NCBI GenBank assembly: GCA_041662605.1
Contig: JBAZSD010000002.1
Location: forward strand, 248,001-312,000
DNA length: 64,000 bases
DNA from: Desulfomonilaceae bacterium
Lineage (GTDB): Bacteria > Desulfobacterota > Desulfomonilia > Desulfomonilales > Desulfomonilaceae
Reading direction: 5' to 3'
This document shows positions 52,062 through 61,037 of this stretch, in pieces. Every line of letters starts with the position of its first letter. Within the stretch, counting starts at the first letter, position 1. The notes beneath the pieces were generated by a model that saw only the letters and a list, made by a program, of their open reading frames with translations, was not told the DNA's origin and did no database searches. The translations under genes were made by a program, and so were the position numbers.

Positions 52062-53057
52062 TCATGGTCGGCTCAGAACAGCCTCGAGCAGTGAGAACCA
52101 ACCTCTCGGATCGGAGTACCAACGACTCACTTTCATCCCCGCGTCACGAATCATCTTTTCTGCGCCATCCCGACTGAATTTACAGCAAATCTCCGTCCGA
52201 ATAGTTTCCCCTTTTCTCAGGACGAAGGACGCAGCGATGGCTTTGACTTCTACCCAAATGTCTCTGTTGGCTCGAAGATGCATTTCGACGCGTTCATCTT
52301 CACTATTAAAGAATGCGACGTGGTCAAAGGAATCCGGTTTAAAATTTGCCCGCAACTCACGATTGATGACGAGCAACATATTCTTGTTGAATTCGGCTGT
52401 GAGGCCTTGCGAATCATTGTAAGCAGCCTCAATGATTTCGATCGGTTTGACCATGTCCAGCCCGAGTAAAAAACGATCGCCAGGATTGAGAGTCGCGGCC
52501 ACACTTTTTAGAAAAGACGACGCTTCCCGCTCGTTCAGGTTGCCGATGGTGCTGCCGAAGAACAGAACAAGCTTGGGGCGGTTCGATTGCACACAATGTA
52601 GGTCGCAAGTAAAATCCGCCACAATTCCATTGACTTTGAGTTCCGGGTAGAGGGTTGTCAGTTCGGCCGCGGATTTCGTCAAAGCTGAAGCGCACACATC
52701 CACCGGCATATATCGGACATTGGTTCTACCCCGGCGTCCCAAGGCTTCGAGCAATGTCCGGATTTTCCAGTTTGCCCCGGATCCCAATTCTACGAGATCG
52801 CCATGCCCTATCCCTCGGACTATTTCCTTTGCATGATCGCAGAGCAACCGCAGTTCAATTTTCGTCGGATAATATTCAGGAAGATTGCAGATGAGTTCAA
52901 AGAGCTTCGATCCACGGGCATCGTAGAAATACTTACTTGGTATGTATTTCTGTTGGGCCCTCAGACCCGCCAGAACATCGCAAGCCATTGTGTTGGTAGC
53001 GTCTTCCTCTAACCGGTTTGGGGCAGTGAGTCCCGTTAAAGCAGAAGATGCTCGCAT
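52062..53057 (-). CDS. egtD: L-histidine Nalpha-methyltransferase EgtD
   Basis: The ATG at 53057 gives about 331 residues; a GTG at 53093 would add 12. The family signature is full: QKYIPSKYFYDARGSKLFEL, ICNLPEYYPTKIE, LVELGSGANWKIRTLLEALG for SAM, FFGSTIGNLNEREASSFLK and LLGLDMVKPIEIIEAAYNDS. ELRANFKPDSFDHVAFFN and EVKAIAASF follow. EgtD trimethylates histidine to hercynine (trimethylhistidine), the first step of ergothioneine synthesis. It is the last gene of the cluster, directly behind the metallopterin/desulfurase fusion that would add sulfur. The usual aerobic EgtB and gamma-glutamylcysteine genes are absent. Confidence 0.9.
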   Translation of the reverse strand: MRASSALTGLTAPNRLEEDATNTMACDVLAGLRAQQKYIPSKYFYDARGSKLFELICNLPEYYPTKIELRLLCDHAKEIVRGIGHGDLVELGSGANWKIRTLLEALGRRGRTNVRYMPVDVCASALTKSAAELTTLYPELKVNGIVADFTCDLHCVQSNRPKLVLFFGSTIGNLNEREASSFLKSVAATLNPGDRFLLGLDMVKPIEIIEAAYNDSQGLTAEFNKNMLLVINRELRANFKPDSFDHVAFFNSEDERVEMHLRANRDIWVEVKAIAASFVLRKGETIRTEICCKFSRDGAEKMIRDAGMKVSRWYSDPRGWFSLLEAVLSRP

Positions 53058-53139
53058 AATGTATATACGCTCCTTTTCAACAGTCGCGATCACGAAGCCT
53101 TTACCTGGTCTTTCAACGCTTCATCACTATCTGAATTGA

Positions 53140-56100
53140 CTAGCGACAAGGAACGAAGCGGACGCCAGCAGCGGTATCCCTAACAATTTCTCCCAAGAGA
53201 TTGATCGTATGGTCGATCTCTTCTTTAGTGTTGTTCAGGCCCAGCGAAAATCTGAGAGCGCAATGGGCTTCCTCTGGAGACAGTCCCATGGCAAGCAGGG
53301 CGTGCGATGGTTCCGGGGAGCCCGCCCTACAGGCGGACCCCGAAGAGAGAGCTACTCCGCGATGATCCAGGGCAAGAACAACCGACTCGCCCCGCATTCC
53401 CGCTAATGTCAGGTTAACCGTGTTAGGAAGCCGCTCCTCAAGTGGCCCGTTACGTCTGGCGCCCGGGACGATTCTCTTGATCCCCTCCTCCAGCCTATCC
53501 CTCAAACTCCGTATCCTATCCATTTCAGGGAATCTTTGAATCGCTAGCTCAGCGGCTTTGCCCAGCCCAGCGATACCTGGGGTGTTTTCTGTTCCCGCTC
53601 GTAGACCGTGTTCCTGTTTACCGCCGTGAACCAGTGAATCGAGCGTGACCCCCTGTCGAACATACAGGGCGCCGACGCCTTTGGGCCCGTGGATTTTATG
53701 ACCCGACAAAGTGAGGAGGTCTATATCCAACTGCCGGACATCGATGGGAATCTTGCCGACGGCCTGCACTCCGTCCGTGTGGAAAAGCGCTCCATGCTTT
53801 CGAGCCAACCGTGCGAGTTCGGCTATGGGTTGAACAGCTCCGGTTTCATTGTTCGCGGCCATAACACTTACCAATGTAGTGTCTGCAGTCAACGCTGCTT
53901 CCAAATCACCTGGATCGATTAAGCCTTCCCTGCTCGCCGAAAGCCTCGTTACCCTAAAACCCTGGCCTTCCAGCCACTTGCATGCTTCCAGGACAGCAGG
54001 ATGCTCTATAGCGGTGGTAATAATGTGGTTACCTTGTCCGCTGCGAGCAAAGGCGACTCCTTTGATCGCCAGATTGTCGGATTCGGAGCCTCCACCCGTG
54101 AAAACTATTCTTCTCGCTGTGCAGTTGAGCAATTGAGCTACCTGCCGCCGCGCGGATTCAACGATGGATCTGGCTTCGCTGCCGAATCCATGAATGCTGG
54201 AAGGGTTACCGAAGCATAGATCGGCGCATTCGGCCACTGTTTTAGCGACCTCCGGGTCCAGCGGCGTGGTTGCGTTGTGGTCCAGATAGATGCGCCGCTT
54301 CGTGACAGCCATTCGCTGGGCGCCCTTCGTCGGCGCCAACGACTGAAGTTCCTCGGAACAACCGCCGGCCACTATTGGCCCAGTTTCATCAATCCGGAAC
54401 ACTTCGCACATCAGAGCCTTGTATACGGGAAACCCGGAGATGGGATCATATCGCTTTAGATCGGTCAGATCGTTGACATTACAGTCTTGCCAGGCTTGCG
54501 GCCCTACAGGTCCGCCTCCACCCATGCTAGCGTCGACTACACCCCGCATGATGTTGTCGGTAACGTACGCCCTGAATCTGACGCTGCCCCGTGGACTGGC
54601 CACCTCGACGAGAGCGCCGGTGGCAATGTTACGGTCCAGAGCGTCCCTGGAATTTATGGTGACCGTCGGTTCCGGTCGCACCTTCACGAGATCGGGAACA
54701 TTGTGGAACTGGGAACGAAAATCAGTGGTGACCCTGGACCCGGAACTAAACACCAGCGGAAACTGTTCCGTAAGGGTCGGCTGCGCCATGGGGCCTTCTT
54801 TCGGGTCGGTGTACACCGGAAGTGGGTCGTAGCCGTGTTCCTCCAGAATCGTCGAAGCAATCTCAAACTTACCCGTTGGGGTTTCGAAGCCGGGTCGGCC
54901 GTCGGATCGCAGCCTGCCCTTTTCCCACTTACGGTATTCCATCATCACCGTGGGAACCCGAGCAAGGCCATCCGCTGCCCGCACCTGTTCGAGGGTAAAC
55001 CCGGACGGCTTCAGCGCATGTCTCAGCAGCGCTTCCTCAGTCTGAGGATATAGATGCCCATAACCCAGGCGTTTGGCCAATTCGGCAAGAATGAAGAAGC
55101 CGTGGCGTGCCTCACCCTCAGGCTCGACGACACGTTCCCGGATCCTGAAAAGTGGGCCGTACACCATGTATGATTCAATCTCATAATATGTCGCCGCCGG
55201 AAGCACCAGGTCGGCATACGCAGCATCGGCCGTGAAAAAACGATCTATGCATACCAGAAAGTCCAGCGCCGCCAATGTCTCGCGCCAGATATGAGGTTGG
55301 GGCCACGCAGTGATTATCGAGCCGCCTTCGATGATTAGTGACCTGATCGGATAGGGTTTTCCGTGCAAAACCGCGTCCGGAAGGCAAATGGCATGAGATT
55401 CCCCGCGGTATGCGCTGTACACAGGAAAGCGATCTCGGCCGAGGGCCTTTCTCACGTCCGGGTTGGGAAGATGTCCCCCCCTGTTCATGGGGAATTGGTT
55501 CTCCCGCATGGTGAAGCAACGACCGCCTGGAACGTCAATCTGACCGGCCAGCGCCCAGAGTGTCATTGTGGCCCTAATTGCCTGAACTCCGCTGTCACTG
55601 TATTCCAGCCCGCTGTACATGACAGGAGAGGCTCCCCGTGCAGAGGCCATGCGCCTGGCTAACTTCCGGATAGTGTCGGCAGGGACTCTAGTGATCGTCT
55701 CCACGACCTCGGGGCGAAAGTGCTGACAATACCTCGCGAAGTCGTTGAAACCATGGGTCCAGTCCTGAACAAAGCTCTCGTCGTAGAGTTCCTCTTCGAT
55801 GAGAACCTGACACATGCCGAGCGCCAGGGCCCCGTCAGTGCCCGGCCTAATTGGGATCCACTCGGCGTCGGTCGCGATTGCCGTTCCGGTACGCCTGGGA
55901 TCGATAACTACAACCTCGGCGCCACGCTGCCGGGCCTTCATGATGCGGGCGAAATCCAAAGGTGGGCAGTCGGTCGCAGGATTAGCTCCCCACACGACAA
56001 TGAGATCAGCGTTCTCCAGATCCGAGAACATATTAATCATCATTCCGCCCGCGGTTACGTGCGGAGCGATCATCGCAAAGGATACATAGCAAAGGGCGCC

Positions 56101-56559
56101 CACGCCCAGGGTATTCGGCGACCCAAAGGGGAACAGGACGCTCGAAGCCGAAGATACCGCTACTCCCTGAGGCTGGAATACATCGCACTCAGACTGCTCG
56201 AAACTTCCTCTACCCGTGTATATGGCTGCAGCTTCCGGCCCGTAAGTTTCCTTAATGGAGTTGAGCCTGGAGACAATTATCTCAAAAGCCTCGTCCCACG
56301 TAATGCGTTTAAACTCATACCCACCCTTTGGACCGGTCCTTAGCAACGGATGACGCAGCCGATCCGGCGAATAAACTATCTGGGGCGACTGCCGGCCCAG
56401 ATCGCATATCATACCAAGTTCCGAGTCCTCGTCCGGCTCTGCCTTACACATCTTCCCTGCCGAATCATAGGTTACTTTGACCCAGCATCCGGCCGGACAG
56501 ATGCCGCACAATGCCCGACGCTGTCGCTCAACCCCACGAGTCTTTGTTAATTTGGTCAC
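53140..56559 (-). CDS. Metallopterin oxidoreductase-cysteine desulfurase fusion, probable ergothioneine synthase
   Basis: One uninterrupted frame joins two enzymes. With the GTG at 56559 (GAGG five bases before) it has 1139 residues. Residues 1-740 form a molybdopterin/tungstopterin oxidoreductase with an N-terminal 4Fe-4S site (C18, C21, C25, C52), VVWGANPATDCPPLDFAR and VVVIDPRRTGTA. Residues 750-1139 are a complete IscS/NifS-like cysteine desulfurase: IYLDHNATTPLDP, PLP lysine near 955 in TLSGHKIHGPKG, catalytic cysteine near 1077 in SSGSACRAG. This layout is that of the metallopterin-dependent ergothioneine synthase known from Caldithrix abyssi, which moves cysteine sulfur onto trimethylhistidine without oxygen. 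EgtD follows 82 bases downstream. Metal (W or Mo) is not decided by sequence. Confidence 0.87.
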   Translation of the reverse strand: MTKLTKTRGVERQRRALCGICPAGCWVKVTYDSAGKMCKAEPDEDSELGMICDLGRQSPQIVYSPDRLRHPLLRTGPKGGYEFKRITWDEAFEIIVSRLNSIKETYGPEAAAIYTGRGSFEQSECDVFQPQGVAVSSASSVLFPFGSPNTLGVGALCYVSFAMIAPHVTAGGMMINMFSDLENADLIVVWGANPATDCPPLDFARIMKARQRGAEVVVIDPRRTGTAIATDAEWIPIRPGTDGALALGMCQVLIEEELYDESFVQDWTHGFNDFARYCQHFRPEVVETITRVPADTIRKLARRMASARGASPVMYSGLEYSDSGVQAIRATMTLWALAGQIDVPGGRCFTMRENQFPMNRGGHLPNPDVRKALGRDRFPVYSAYRGESHAICLPDAVLHGKPYPIRSLIIEGGSIITAWPQPHIWRETLAALDFLVCIDRFFTADAAYADLVLPAATYYEIESYMVYGPLFRIRERVVEPEGEARHGFFILAELAKRLGYGHLYPQTEEALLRHALKPSGFTLEQVRAADGLARVPTVMMEYRKWEKGRLRSDGRPGFETPTGKFEIASTILEEHGYDPLPVYTDPKEGPMAQPTLTEQFPLVFSSGSRVTTDFRSQFHNVPDLVKVRPEPTVTINSRDALDRNIATGALVEVASPRGSVRFRAYVTDNIMRGVVDASMGGGGPVGPQAWQDCNVNDLTDLKRYDPISGFPVYKALMCEVFRIDETGPIVAGGCSEELQSLAPTKGAQRMAVTKRRIYLDHNATTPLDPEVAKTVAECADLCFGNPSSIHGFGSEARSIVESARRQVAQLLNCTARRIVFTGGGSESDNLAIKGVAFARSGQGNHIITTAIEHPAVLEACKWLEGQGFRVTRLSASREGLIDPGDLEAALTADTTLVSVMAANNETGAVQPIAELARLARKHGALFHTDGVQAVGKIPIDVRQLDIDLLTLSGHKIHGPKGVGALYVRQGVTLDSLVHGGKQEHGLRAGTENTPGIAGLGKAAELAIQRFPEMDRIRSLRDRLEEGIKRIVPGARRNGPLEERLPNTVNLTLAGMRGESVVLALDHRGVALSSGSACRAGSPEPSHALLAMGLSPEEAHCALRFSLGLNNTKEEIDHTINLLGEIVRDTAAGVRFVPCR

Positions 56560-56609
56560 AAGAACCTCAACAACAAGCGACGTGACAGCCGGCGCCAATA
56601 CCGGGCCGC

Positions 56610-57464
56610 CTATTCCACAAGACTAGAACCTGGCCCATTGGCGCAGTCCAATTTCCGAAACGTTTCACCAACAATTGGAATATCACTTAATTTCCTCTGG
56701 CGTGTCAGACACTTGACGACCGGAAGCGGTTTCATTTTTTGGCTTTCCACCCAACCATCGGGAGCGTACAAAATAGCGTAATGAGACACTCCCAGCGGGG
56801 ATCTCCAATACTCGATAAATTGTCTAACCTCGTGTTTTGGCTCGATGACGCCAAAATGGCCTTCAAGAAGAAGATCTGCATCCAGGCTTATAAGTCTTGT
56901 CAAAGAATCCAGATACTGTTTTTCATCAGACAGGAATTCCGAATGGATCGGGCCGTGGATGTCCTGTCCGAAAAGAATAAGCTCACCGTCAATCTCTGTA
57001 GTATACGCCACCGAACCTGGGGAGTGGCCCGGGCAGTGAATGGCTGTCAAGGAGCCGCTACCGACGGCAAGTTTCGATTCTTTTCCCTGCAATTTGATGT
57101 CTACAGTGAAGGGTTCGGCTTGGGCCCCATACCAGGAAGCTCCAGTCACACGATTGTCGCCTGATTCGAGATAGATCGCATCCAACTCATGCGCCACGAT
57201 TCGGCAACCGTATTCGTCTCTCACAGCCTTTGCGCCACCGCTATGATCGAAGTGACAGTGAGTCAAAAGTAGGTATTCGAGCTGCACGCCTGGTTCCATG
57301 CATTCGGCGATGTTTTTTATCAATTGCGCTTGACCTCGCCCACTTCCGGCGTCTATGAGAGCAGCTTTATCTGCGAACCTTATAAGGTAGATGTCTGCGT
57401 CAGACGGATCAGTTAGGCCGTTCCCGCCCACGTGCCATAGATTGTTCCTGATTCTTACAGTCAC
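56610..57464 (-). CDS. Metallo-beta-lactamase-fold hydrolase, full-length copy
   Basis: The 284-residue protein has the MBL zinc motif LLLTHCHFDHSGGAKAV, with IHCPGHSPGSVAYTTEIDGE, LILFGQDIHGP and LLEGHFGVIEPKHE giving the remaining ligands. A C-terminal extension of about 55 residues (SHYAILYAPDGWVESQKMK to FRKLDCANGPG) follows. Cytosolic; the substrate is unknown, and members cleave thioesters, persulfides or lactones. It is a tandem duplicate of the next upstream gene. It ends about 50 bases before the fusion gene start and is cotranscribed in this cluster. A role in sulfur or thiol handling is an inference from context. Confidence 0.82.
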   Translation of the reverse strand: MTVRIRNNLWHVGGNGLTDPSDADIYLIRFADKAALIDAGSGRGQAQLIKNIAECMEPGVQLEYLLLTHCHFDHSGGAKAVRDEYGCRIVAHELDAIYLESGDNRVTGASWYGAQAEPFTVDIKLQGKESKLAVGSGSLTAIHCPGHSPGSVAYTTEIDGELILFGQDIHGPIHSEFLSDEKQYLDSLTRLISLDADLLLEGHFGVIEPKHEVRQFIEYWRSPLGVSHYAILYAPDGWVESQKMKPLPVVKCLTRQRKLSDIPIVGETFRKLDCANGPGSSLVE

Positions 57465-57617
57465 TCGGAACCCCTATTTGTTCGGCGCAATGATATTGTT
57501 CAGTTGACCGGAGGTCATGACCAACAACGAAGGCCTACCCATTATCACGCCATCATCCGGAACGTCACTGACGGTCCCAGATACGCAAAAGTGTCCTTTA
57601 GCCGACCGGGTTTGTTA

Positions 57618-58310
57618 CTAGCACCGACATGGTTGCGGAGATGGGGTTATGCAAGACTCAATAAATTCTCGAACCTCTTGTTTTGTCTCGATGACGCCAA
57701 AATGGCCTTCCAGAAGGAGATCGGCCTCCAGGTTTAGAAGTCTTGCCAACGAATCCAGATACTGTTTTTCATCGGAAAGGAATTCCGAATGGATCGGACC
57801 GTGCGCGTCTTGCCCAAAAAGAACAAGTTGACCGTCAATGTCCGTAGTATACACGACCGAACCAGGGGAGTGGCCCGGGCAGTGAATGGCGGTCACGGCG
57901 CCGGGGCCAATAGCGAGTTTCGATTCTTGGCCCTGTAATTTGATATCGATGGGGAATGGTTCCAGGCGGGCTCCGTAGAGCGCTGCTCCAGTCACACGGT
58001 TGTCGCCTGATTCGAGATAGATCGCATCCAACTCATGAGCCACGATTCGGCAGCCGTATTCCTCTCTTATGGCGCGGGCGCCGCCGGTATGATCGAAGTG
58101 ACAGTGAGTCAGCAGAAGGTATTCAAGTTGAGCGTCTGGTTCCAGGCATTCGGCAATGTTTTTTATCAATTGCGCTTGACCTCGCCCACTTCCGGCGTCA
58201 ATGAGAACTGCTTTGTCGCCGAACCTTAGTAGGTAAGAGGCGGCGTCCGAGGGATCAGTCAGCCCTCTTCCGCCGACTTGCCATAAATTATTTCTGATTC
58301 TTACGCTCAC
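57618..58310 (-). CDS. Metallo-beta-lactamase-fold hydrolase, C-terminally shortened paralogue
   Basis: The 230-residue protein is nearly identical over its first 215 residues to the downstream gene (VRIRNNLW...LTDPSDA, LLLTHCHFDHTGGARAI, IHCPGHSPGSVVYTTDIDGQ, LLEGHFGVIETKQEVREFIE). It then diverges and stops (SCITPSPQPCRC) without the 55-residue extension. The metal ligands are all kept, so it may be active. The duplication appears recent by residue similarity. A GTG start lies behind AGGGG. The 153 bases to the next gene hold no clear remnant of the missing C-terminus. Confidence 0.8.
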   Translation of the reverse strand: MSVRIRNNLWQVGGRGLTDPSDAASYLLRFGDKAVLIDAGSGRGQAQLIKNIAECLEPDAQLEYLLLTHCHFDHTGGARAIREEYGCRIVAHELDAIYLESGDNRVTGAALYGARLEPFPIDIKLQGQESKLAIGPGAVTAIHCPGHSPGSVVYTTDIDGQLVLFGQDAHGPIHSEFLSDEKQYLDSLARLLNLEADLLLEGHFGVIETKQEVREFIESCITPSPQPCRC

Positions 58311-58350
58311 TCCTACCCCTTTTCAAACAAACGTGAAACAGCGAACCGTG

Positions 58351-58896
58351 TTAGCCCCTTTTTGACGCCGACATCCGGGAAAAGGTATCAAAGACCTTCT
58401 GCATGCCATACTTGTCGATCATGGATTCCAGTCCTATCTCCACGTCCTCCAGCTTCACCTCTTCCTCGACTTCCTCTTCCCTTTCTTCATAGATCAGCAC
58501 ATTGTTGAGACACTTCTCAACACACTTCGGTTTCGATAGTGGTGGATCGCTTTCACACATATCGCATTTGAGAGGAAGGCCGGAATCCGGTTCCTTGAAA
58601 AGGTCCCTGGATGGACAGGAAGCCCTGCAAAAGGAACACTCGTCGTATTCCTTTCCGTCAATCACGTATTTGTCTCTGCCCATACATTCGGCCGGCGCAT
58701 ACTCACCCGCGAATACCGGAAGCCAGATGTTTTTCAGCCGACGGCTGATCACATGAATACGTGACCTTGCCGGATTGACGCTGCTGTATTGAGGCGTAGC
58801 GTGATACGTTGAGCAGATGATCTCACACGCCCGACAGCCATTGCATTTATCAGCTTCTATCTTGATTGTCTTGACTATCTTCTTAATTTTGGCCAA
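58351..58896 (-). CDS. Iron-sulfur electron-transfer subunit, BamC-like
   Basis: The 181-residue ferredoxin-type protein has several 4Fe-4S motifs: CNGCRACEIICSTYH, CSFCRASCPSRD, and KCDMCESDPPLSKPKC with CVEKC. The last 45 residues are very acidic (EEREEEVEEEVKLEDVEIGL). It overlaps the end of the AOR gene by 14 bases, which shows tight coupling. AOR-family large subunits of the BamB type are paired with such small subunits. It should pass electrons between the tungsten enzyme and ferredoxin or another carrier. Confidence 0.85.
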   Translation of the reverse strand: MAKIKKIVKTIKIEADKCNGCRACEIICSTYHATPQYSSVNPARSRIHVISRRLKNIWLPVFAGEYAPAECMGRDKYVIDGKEYDECSFCRASCPSRDLFKEPDSGLPLKCDMCESDPPLSKPKCVEKCLNNVLIYEEREEEVEEEVKLEDVEIGLESMIDKYGMQKVFDTFSRMSASKRG

Positions 58897-60859
58897 CTTC
58901 CAAGATCCCCCTTTTTTCCAGTTCTTCCGCTACATACCCCAGGTCCAGTTCCATCAATCTTTCTCTTGTAGGTATGCCGTCCATATTCCATCCCTTAAAT
59001 TTGTAATATGTAGACAAAAGTTGTTCTTCAAGTTCAGGGAATCTCCTTTTCCAGTGGTCTTCAGGGGGCTTTTCATCAGCTCTCCTCATGCCTCTCTTGT
59101 TGTTGAAAGCACGGTGTAGGTTCCGACTCCTGTTGACGATCTTTTTTAATCCGGCTTCGTCCAGGTCCATCCCCGTCGCTGCCGAGATAAGTAATGGGTA
59201 GTTGTGTATATGATATGGAGGCTTCAGACAAAATGACGCCATCCCGGCGCACAATCCCAGGGCATCATCAATATTGTGCAGCATCTCCATCCAATCCACA
59301 ATTTCACAGGCCATATCTGGAGTTGGAAAATACGGGATCGCGTTGTCTCCCCTTGGTTCCCATTCCATAACATATTGTTTAAATTTTTCGTTTGGAACTT
59401 GGGGCCAATCCCTTACAAACGATTCTCTCTGTTCTCTCGTGGGAAAAGCCGCCTGTGGAAAATTCCCTTCAATTTGGGTAATACTTATCTTCTCGTTGGT
59501 GGAATACATAAGGAAATAGATGGGATCCAACATTCCCAGCTTGAGGGGAAGTTGCTCGTGTTTCTTGATCGTATTATGATCGAATTTTTCCGCGCCGTTG
59601 CCAATTTTTCGAGCTGCGTAATAAACTCCATCCGCAAGAATGTCTCCGATTCCTTCCCTCCGGACTACTCTGTCAAGTAACCAGAAAAATCTCCCCTCCT
59701 TGTCGGACGGGCATCCTTCGAAGTCCTTGTCAGTCAGAATTCCAGCTTCATAGAGTTCAACGGCGAACGCCAGGATCTGCGGAGTGGAAAATGAGTCCAC
59801 CCCATATTCAGTGGCGCGTTCAAGGATTTTAAAGTTGAAGCGAAGATCGTCCACATAGGCTGCCATGGAATATGTGAGTTTTCCAAAGCATTTCATCATG
59901 TATTTCCTGCCGCCTGCCACCTCGGATGACACTAGGGCTCCGCACTGTTGTGGACAGTTGAAACAACTTATCAGGCGTTGGATGGCGGCTAATTGAGTTG
60001 TAGTCCAATTCTCTTCGTTCGGCTTGCTCCAGAAGTCTCTTCTCCTGGTGCGTGCGTTTCCCCACATGAAGTTTTCAGTGTGCCACTTCTCGTCGGTATG
60101 TTTCATTTCCTGCGGCGACCCAATCCCTGACAAAATAGTCATTACGTCAGGAATCGGGTTTGTGTTTCGGAAGTTTATATATTCCGTCACTTTCGCCATA
60201 TGTTCCATGAATTCAGCCCCTCGGGCAAGATAGAGGTCTTTTGTTCCACGGACAGCGACTGCCTTTATATTTTTGTCTCCCATAACGGCGCCTCCGCCGA
60301 GCCTGCTCGCGCTGGACCTGCTTTGCTCGATGGAAGCCGTGAAAACCCGATTTTCACCAGCCAGTCCAATAGCGGCGACCTGGGCTCTCGGCTCGTTCAG
60401 TTCCTCTCTTATAAGATCTTGAGTTTCAAGAGCGCCCTTGCCCTTCAAATGAGAGGCGTCACGGATTTCCACTTTGTCATTTTTTATCCAGATGTAGACC
60501 AACTTGGGGGACTTATTGCGAAACACCACTTTGTCATAACCGGCATATTTCAATTCCGCGCCAAAGAATCCCCCCATCATTGGGTACGCCAGAAAATTCG
60601 ACTGGGGAGAAACGAAAGTAACAAGGGTACGATTAGCGCTATAAGCCGGGGTGCCGTTGAGAAGACCGGAGCTTATTATCAGTAAATTTTCAGGATCAAA
60701 CGCTTTAGTCTCAGGGCGAACCCTATCCCAGTGCATCTTGACGCTGGTACCCAAACCCCCGAGATGAAGTTCCGTCAATTTTGGGTCAGTCGCCACCCTC
60801 TCAATGCTTCCTCGGGCCAGATCTATTTCCAGATTAAATCCGGTCTCTGCATATCTCAT
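58883..60859 (-). CDS. Tungsten-type aldehyde ferredoxin oxidoreductase family protein, BamB-like
   Basis: The ATG at 60859 (AAGGGA before it) starts MRYAETGFNLEIDLARGSIE, the usual BamB-like start; an ORF start 22 codons upstream was rejected. The protein of about 658 residues has AOR domain features: HLGGLGTSVKMHWDRV, PMMGGFFGAELKYAGYDKVV, SSASRLGGGAVMGDKNIKA, and the 4Fe-4S ligands in CFNCPQQCG with a late LGLCAGM. The closest family by eye is BamB-type AORs, which includes the catalytic subunit of class II benzoyl-CoA reductases and other tungsten oxidoreductases. It is first gene of the cluster. The substrate is not determined. Confidence 0.86.
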   Translation of the reverse strand: MRYAETGFNLEIDLARGSIERVATDPKLTELHLGGLGTSVKMHWDRVRPETKAFDPENLLIISSGLLNGTPAYSANRTLVTFVSPQSNFLAYPMMGGFFGAELKYAGYDKVVFRNKSPKLVYIWIKNDKVEIRDASHLKGKGALETQDLIREELNEPRAQVAAIGLAGENRVFTASIEQSRSSASRLGGGAVMGDKNIKAVAVRGTKDLYLARGAEFMEHMAKVTEYINFRNTNPIPDVMTILSGIGSPQEMKHTDEKWHTENFMWGNARTRRRDFWSKPNEENWTTTQLAAIQRLISCFNCPQQCGALVSSEVAGGRKYMMKCFGKLTYSMAAYVDDLRFNFKILERATEYGVDSFSTPQILAFAVELYEAGILTDKDFEGCPSDKEGRFFWLLDRVVRREGIGDILADGVYYAARKIGNGAEKFDHNTIKKHEQLPLKLGMLDPIYFLMYSTNEKISITQIEGNFPQAAFPTREQRESFVRDWPQVPNEKFKQYVMEWEPRGDNAIPYFPTPDMACEIVDWMEMLHNIDDALGLCAGMASFCLKPPYHIHNYPLLISAATGMDLDEAGLKKIVNRSRNLHRAFNNKRGMRRADEKPPEDHWKRRFPELEEQLLSTYYKFKGWNMDGIPTRERLMELDLGYVAEELEKRGILEVGQN

Positions 60860-61005
60860 GTTTGTTATCCCTTTCAGTCGACTCTCGACACGCTCATTAG
60901 CGCCATAACTATTCTTTACCGACAATACTTCGGTTGATACTTGGTAAGTGACTAATATCCATGTTCTTTTTTATCCCAATTTGGCTGGGCCCTCTTCTAT
61001 GAAGA

Positions 61006-61031
61006 GTCTTATGTCCAATATGACATAAGAC
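61006..61031. promoter_or_regulatory. 26-bp inverted repeat at the predicted start of the AOR-ergothioneine transcript
   Basis: GTCTTATGTC and GACATAAGAC are perfect 10-bp arms with a 6-base spacer. They lie immediately downstream of a promoter-like TTGACA-18-TATTCG on the minus strand, so they would cover about +1 to +26. This is a likely repressor operator. The CTCTTC/GAAGAG pair at 60992-61006 touches one arm. The regulator is not identified. Confidence 0.6.
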
Positions 61032-61037
61032 AACGTA

